Assembly (NCBI GenBank): GCA_013812065.1
Contig: JACCUC010000211.1
Location: forward strand, 1 to 19,108
Direction of reading: 5' to 3'
Length of the DNA stretch: 19,108 bases
From: Thermoleophilaceae bacterium
Lineage (GTDB): Bacteria > Actinomycetota > Thermoleophilia > Solirubrobacterales > Thermoleophilaceae
Part shown: piece by piece, positions 15,809 to 19,108 of the stretch
How positions within the stretch are numbered: position 1 is the stretch's first letter
How the letters are laid out: every line of letters starts with the position of its first letter
The notes under the pieces: model-generated
Told to the model about the DNA's origin: nothing
The model's input: the letters and a program-made list of their open reading frames with translations, nothing else
The model's database searches: none
Program-made: the position numbers and the translations under genes

Positions 15809-17122
15809 ATGGAAGCCACCGCACTCACCCACCGACCTGCGCTCGTCCGCGCGCCGCGTACCAGCGCCGAGCGCCTCGCCGCGGCGGGGATCGGCGGCCT
15901 CCTCGTGACCAGCCTGGTCGTCGCCGCAGGGGCCGCTGCCTATCCGTCGCGGCTCGTGCCCTCGGGACGGTTCATGTTCCCGGACTGGATGGCCGGCGTC
16001 TTCGCCGGTCTCGGCCCCGAGATGAACATCGTCGCCTTCGGCGTCGCCCTGGGCGTGATGCTCGCCTGCTATGTCGCCACGGTCCGCTATGTGACCGCCG
16101 TCCCGGCGCGCGCGCTCGTGTGGACGGTCGTCGCCCTGCACGCGATCTTCCTGCTCGCCCCTCCCCTCCTCTCGACCGACATCTTCGGCTACCTCGCGCA
16201 CGCGCGGCTCTGGTCGGTGCACGAGCTCAATCCCTACACGCACGTGGTCGTCGAGGTCCCGCGCGACCCGATCAACCAGTACCTCGGCCAGACCTGGCCC
16301 AAGGTCCTTGCCGCCCCCTACGGGCCCCTGCTCCTGCTCGGAAGCCCCGTGCTCGCCGCCATGGGCTTCGCTGCGGCGATGTGGGCGCTCAAGGCGGCCG
16401 CCGTCGCCGCCGCGCTCGGGTCGGTCGCGCTCGTCTGGAGAGCCGCCCGGCTGCTCGGCTCCGATCCCCGTCCGGCCGTGGCGCTCGTGGGCCTCAACCC
16501 GCTCTGGCTCGCCTGGGCGGTCGGGGGCGCGCACAACGACCTGCCGATGGTGATGCTGATGACCGGCGGCGTGTGCCTGGCCGTGGCGTCGCGTGAGCAG
16601 CTCGGGGCGGGGGTGCTCGCCGCCGCGGTCGCGGTCAAGGCTACGGCGGGGATCGCGCTGCTCGCACTGCTCCTCGGTGGACCCCGCCGCGACCGCGCGC
16701 TCGTCGGCGCGCTCGCGGGCGCAGCGATGGTCGGAGCGCTCTCCTTTGCCGTGTTCGGCAGCGACCTCCTGGGCAGCGTGTCGAGCCTGCTCGAGCAGGG
16801 CCAGGGGTCATCGCGCCAGAGCGTGCCGCGCGACCTAAGCCGCCTGCTCGGAAGCGAGTATCCGCTGCCGCTGTTCCGCCACCTGGGCACGGCGATCTTC
16901 GTGGTGTCGACGATCGGCCTGCTCGCCTGGGCGGCTCGAACGCGCCGCTGGATCGACGCCGCCGGTTGGATCACGGTCGCGCTGCTCGCGACCACCACCT
17001 GGCTGCACGCCTGGTACATCGTCGGCCTGCTGCCGCTCGCCGCGCTCTCGCAGAGCCCGCGGCTGCGGATTGCGGCCGTGGCCATGACCGCGGCGATGGG
17101 GGTGATCCAGCTCACCCCGTAG
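15809..17122 (+). CDS. GT-C glycosyltransferase, MptA/MptB-like polyprenyl-phosphate mannosyltransferase
   Basis: A 437-residue protein with about 11-13 membrane helices. The GT-C acidic motif is in the first outer loop, STDIFGYLAHARLW (122-135) with Asp124, followed by HELNPYTH. Such a loop with Asp and NPY is typical of actinobacterial enzymes that use polyprenyl-phosphate-mannose to build lipomannan-like glycans (MptA/MptB and GT87 relatives). The donor and acceptor are inferred from family resemblance only. GLNPLWLAWAVGGAHNDLPM near 231-250 is another family segment. ATG 15809 has no clear ribosome binding site. PAP2, pgsA and kinase genes follow on the same strand, giving a lipid/glycan context. 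Confidence 0.8.
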   Translation: MEATALTHRPALVRAPRTSAERLAAAGIGGLLVTSLVVAAGAAAYPSRLVPSGRFMFPDWMAGVFAGLGPEMNIVAFGVALGVMLACYVATVRYVTAVPARALVWTVVALHAIFLLAPPLLSTDIFGYLAHARLWSVHELNPYTHVVVEVPRDPINQYLGQTWPKVLAAPYGPLLLLGSPVLAAMGFAAAMWALKAAAVAAALGSVALVWRAARLLGSDPRPAVALVGLNPLWLAWAVGGAHNDLPMVMLMTGGVCLAVASREQLGAGVLAAAVAVKATAGIALLALLLGGPRRDRALVGALAGAAMVGALSFAVFGSDLLGSVSSLLEQGQGSSRQSVPRDLSRLLGSEYPLPLFRHLGTAIFVVSTIGLLAWAARTRRWIDAAGWITVALLATTTWLHAWYIVGLLPLAALSQSPRLRIAAVAMTAAMGVIQLTP

Positions 17123-17187
17123 CCGGCGCCGTCGCCGACCGGCCCCGCGCGCGCCCAACGCGCTCGACGCTACTCTCGCCCGATCCC

Positions 17188-18294
17188 ATGAGGCTGCCCG
17201 ACTCCATCCTGCCCTCCCCTGGCGGCGGCGCCTCGCGCGCCTCGCGCGTCAACGTGCTCGCGCGCGCGCCGTACGCCTCCAGCGTCCTGCTCGCGGTCGG
17301 GATGCTGCTGCTCACTTTCGCGGTGGCCGCGGCGGCCGAGCTCCCGGTCCGCGACCCCGACACCGTGGTGGCCTACCGCTCGCGGGTCTTCATCATCGGG
17401 GCGAGCCTCGTGCTCTTCCTGTTCCTCGACGTGCTCGTGCGGGGAGCGTCGCGGTCGGGCTGGTCGCGCGCACGCCTGGGTGCGGAGATCGCGCACGTGT
17501 GGCGCGAGCGCTGGACGCGCCGACGCCTGCTCGTCGCGCTCACCACGGTGGTCAGCTTCTACATCACCTACTTCGCCTACCGCAACCTCAAGAGCTTCCT
17601 CCCGGTCGTACGCGAGGCGACCTTCGACGCGCCCCTGCTCCACCTCGACCGTGCCCTATTCGGCGGACTCGATCCTGCCGTCTTCCTCCACGACCTGCTC
17701 GGCACGGGGGTCGCAGGACAGGTGCTCTCCGCGGTCTACCTCCTCTACATCACGTTCGTCCCCCTCTCGGTGGTGGCCGCAGTGGCGTGGAGCCGCCGGG
17801 TGGCGGTGGGCATCTGGTACGTGACCGCGGTGAACCTGAACTGGGTGCTCGGCCTGCTCAGCTACTACCTCGTGCCGTCGCTCGGGCCGGTGTTCGTCGA
17901 TCCTCCGCTCGCCGATCAGATGCCGCTGACCGCGGTCTGGAACCTGCAACAGCTCCTGCTCGTCGACCGCCTCCGCTTCGTGGCCGATCCCGCGGGCAGC
18001 GGGGCGATCCAGAGCATCGCCGGCTTTGCCTCCCTGCACGTCTCGGTGCTGTTCACGGCTGCGCTCATGGCCCACCTGCTGCGCGTACGCCAGGGTGTCC
18101 GGTGGGGACTGTGGACCATGCTCGGCCTGACCATGATCGCCACCATCTACTTCGGCTGGCACTACGTGCTCGACGACATCGCCGGGCTCGCGATCGGCGG
18201 CGCCGCGGTGTACCTGGCCGGGGTGGCCACGGGCTGGCGCGGGCGACCCAGTCCCCCGGCCACCGCCCCGCCCCCCGTCCGGGCCGAGACCTAG
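17188..18294 (+). CDS. PAP2-family membrane phosphotransferase, Aur1/IPC-synthase-like
   Basis: A 368-residue membrane protein with about six helices. The catalytic pattern of PAP2_3/Aur1-type enzymes is present: His284 in ASLHVS, then His325 and Asp329 in GWHYVLDD (H-x3-D). These enzymes hydrolyse lipid phosphates or transfer a phospho-headgroup such as inositol phosphate between lipids on the outer membrane face. Which reaction applies here cannot be decided. ATG 17188 lies 65 bp after the glycosyltransferase; TACTCT (17171-17176) is a candidate -10 box. The tail after residue 350 is Pro/Arg-rich. It is followed within 14 bp by pgsA, so a role in membrane phospholipid or glycolipid turnover is likely. 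Confidence 0.83.
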   Translation: MRLPDSILPSPGGGASRASRVNVLARAPYASSVLLAVGMLLLTFAVAAAAELPVRDPDTVVAYRSRVFIIGASLVLFLFLDVLVRGASRSGWSRARLGAEIAHVWRERWTRRRLLVALTTVVSFYITYFAYRNLKSFLPVVREATFDAPLLHLDRALFGGLDPAVFLHDLLGTGVAGQVLSAVYLLYITFVPLSVVAAVAWSRRVAVGIWYVTAVNLNWVLGLLSYYLVPSLGPVFVDPPLADQMPLTAVWNLQQLLLVDRLRFVADPAGSGAIQSIAGFASLHVSVLFTAALMAHLLRVRQGVRWGLWTMLGLTMIATIYFGWHYVLDDIAGLAIGGAAVYLAGVATGWRGRPSPPATAPPPVRAET

Positions 18295-18308
18295 GGCGCT
18301 CGGTTATC

Positions 18309-18914
18309 GTGGCGCGACTCGGCAGGATCGTGCCTGGCTTGCCGAACGCGCTGACCGCGGCGCGGGTGCTCGTGATCCCGCCGCTCGTCGTCCTCATCCT
18401 CCAGAGCGAGGACGGGTCGAGCGCCCCGGCGGCCTGGCTGTTCGCGCTCGCCGCCCTGAGCGACGCTCTCGACGGACATCTGGCGCGCGCGCGCGGCCTC
18501 GTCACCACCTTCGGCAAGATCGCGGACCCGATCGCCGACAAGCTCCTGGTGGGGGCGGCGCTCGCCTCGCTCGTGGCCGTCGACCGGCTCGGCGCCTGGG
18601 TCGCTGTGATCGTCGTGGCGCGAGAGCTCGCGGTGAGCGGGCTGCGCGCGGTGGCCGGACGTCAGGGCCTCGTGATCGCGGCGAGCAGCTTCGGGAAGGT
18701 CAAGATGGCGCTCCAAGTCGCGATGGTCATCTCACTCATCGCAGCCCCGGACGCCTCGGCGGCATGGCTGCTGGGCGTGGTCTACGCCACCGTCGCGGTG
18801 ACGATCGCCTCGGGGATCGACTACTTCGTGGCGTTCCGGCAGCGCGCACCGGCGAAGCCGGTCCGTGTGCGCGTCCCGGGCACCGCCCCGGCGGGGAAGC
18901 AGACGCCCTTCTGA
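18309..18914 (+). CDS. pgsA: CDP-diacylglycerol-glycerol-3-phosphate 3-phosphatidyltransferase
   Basis: A 201-residue CDP-alcohol phosphotransferase making phosphatidylglycerophosphate, the precursor of phosphatidylglycerol and cardiolipin. The full motif D-x2-DG-x2-AR-x8-G-x3-D-x3-D is present: Asp52, Asp55, Gly56, Ala59-Arg60, Gly69, Asp73, Asp77. The later segments ARELAVSGLR (104-113) and ASSFGKVKMALQ (125-136) are typical of PgsA rather than of phosphatidylinositol synthase, though that assignment is by resemblance. Start GTG 18309 precedes the conserved LPNALTAAR; the open frame further upstream is antisense or shadow of the PAP2 gene. The extension after residue 178 is basic and Pro-rich. 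Confidence 0.9.
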   Translation: MARLGRIVPGLPNALTAARVLVIPPLVVLILQSEDGSSAPAAWLFALAALSDALDGHLARARGLVTTFGKIADPIADKLLVGAALASLVAVDRLGAWVAVIVVARELAVSGLRAVAGRQGLVIAASSFGKVKMALQVAMVISLIAAPDASAAWLLGVVYATVAVTIASGIDYFVAFRQRAPAKPVRVRVPGTAPAGKQTPF

Positions 18915-19108
18915 GCCTTCGGCAGGGTGAGGGCGGGAAGCCCGGTCGGGGCCGAGCGGCAGCCCGGCCCGCGCTGCTGCTCGTGACCAACCCGGCGGCG
19001 AGCCGTTACTCCCCGCGCCTCGAGCTCGCGGTGGCGCGTGAGCTCGGCGCCGCCTTCGCGGTCGACCTCGTGCGCACCAAGGAGCCGGGACAGGCGACCG
19101 CGGTCGCC
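18911..19108 (+). CDS. Diacylglycerol/lipid kinase-like protein, 3' truncated, probable CTG start
   Basis: The first 66 codons of a protein that runs off the window. RPALLLVTNPAASRYSPR followed about 30 residues later by RTKEPGQATAVA matches the start of DAGK-catalytic (YegS/BmrU/DgkB) proteins, with the NP-x-A/S nucleotide-binding turn and the T-x-x-x-G-x-A segment. These phosphorylate diacylglycerol or related lipids. In frame there is no ATG, GTG or TTG before GTG 18983, which would cut off the first strand (ALLLV). CTG 18911 overlaps the pgsA stop as CTGA and has GGGGAAG 11 nt upstream, so it is the likely start. The place after pgsA fits a lipid role. Confidence 0.72.
   Translation, partial: MSLRQGEGGKPGRGRAAARPALLLVTNPAASRYSPRLELAVARELGAAFAVDLVRTKEPGQATAVA

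Overview
The window is very GC-rich (roughly 70% or more), densely packed chromosomal DNA. It most resembles an actinobacterium, possibly a deep-branching lineage such as Thermoleophilia. That placement is inferred from a Gram-positive-type LexA with a CGAAC-N4-GTTCG SOS box, an actinobacterial-style two-permease zinc transporter, a GT-C polyprenyl-phosphate-dependent mannosyltransferase-like protein, a cysteine-type CcmE and several apparently leaderless genes. No mobile element, CRISPR array or foreign-looking island is visible. Most of the content is housekeeping; the interest lies in regulatory architecture and a few small proteins.

Left part (1-2200). The 3' end of an unknown protein rich in Ala-Arg-Glu repeats converges on a complete RNase P RNA gene (minus strand), which has its own promoter and a UUCG-capped terminator. 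Upstream of it, on the same strand, lie lexA and a small zinc-ribbon gene that overlaps lexA by four bases. A perfect SOS box lies between lexA and a divergent tRNA-Leu(GAG) gene with a consensus -10 box.

2200-7500. tldD and tldE encode the two halves of a metalloprotease and are followed by a GNAT acetyltransferase whose 3' end runs into convergent secG. Upstream of secG is a small CcmI-like membrane protein, and divergent from that a YibE/F-type multi-spanning membrane protein.

7500-11610. This is a zinc-uptake locus: a Fur-family regulator (probably Zur), permease 1, ATPase, permease 2 and the zinc-binding lipoprotein ZnuA. Two copies of a near-palindromic 15-mer (YGATTCTCAGTATCR), one at the -10 box of permease 1 and one at the start codon of znuA, are strong candidates for the Zur operator. 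Several genes show a -10-like hexamer exactly 7 nt before the start codon, suggesting leaderless mRNAs.

11610-14260 (minus strand). ccmE and ccmF encode the haem chaperone and haem lyase of cytochrome c maturation; CcmE has a CPSKF site instead of the histidine motif. They are divergent from a two-domain extradiol-dioxygenase/glyoxalase-like (VOC) protein, which converges on a small cupin.

15800-19108. A membrane-lipid and glycan group: a GT-C glycosyltransferase, an Aur1-like PAP2 protein, PgsA (phosphatidylglycerophosphate synthase) and the start of a diacylglycerol-kinase-like gene. Coupled genes in the window repeatedly overlap by NTGA (GTGA, ATGA, and twice CTGA); the two CTGA cases imply CTG start codons.
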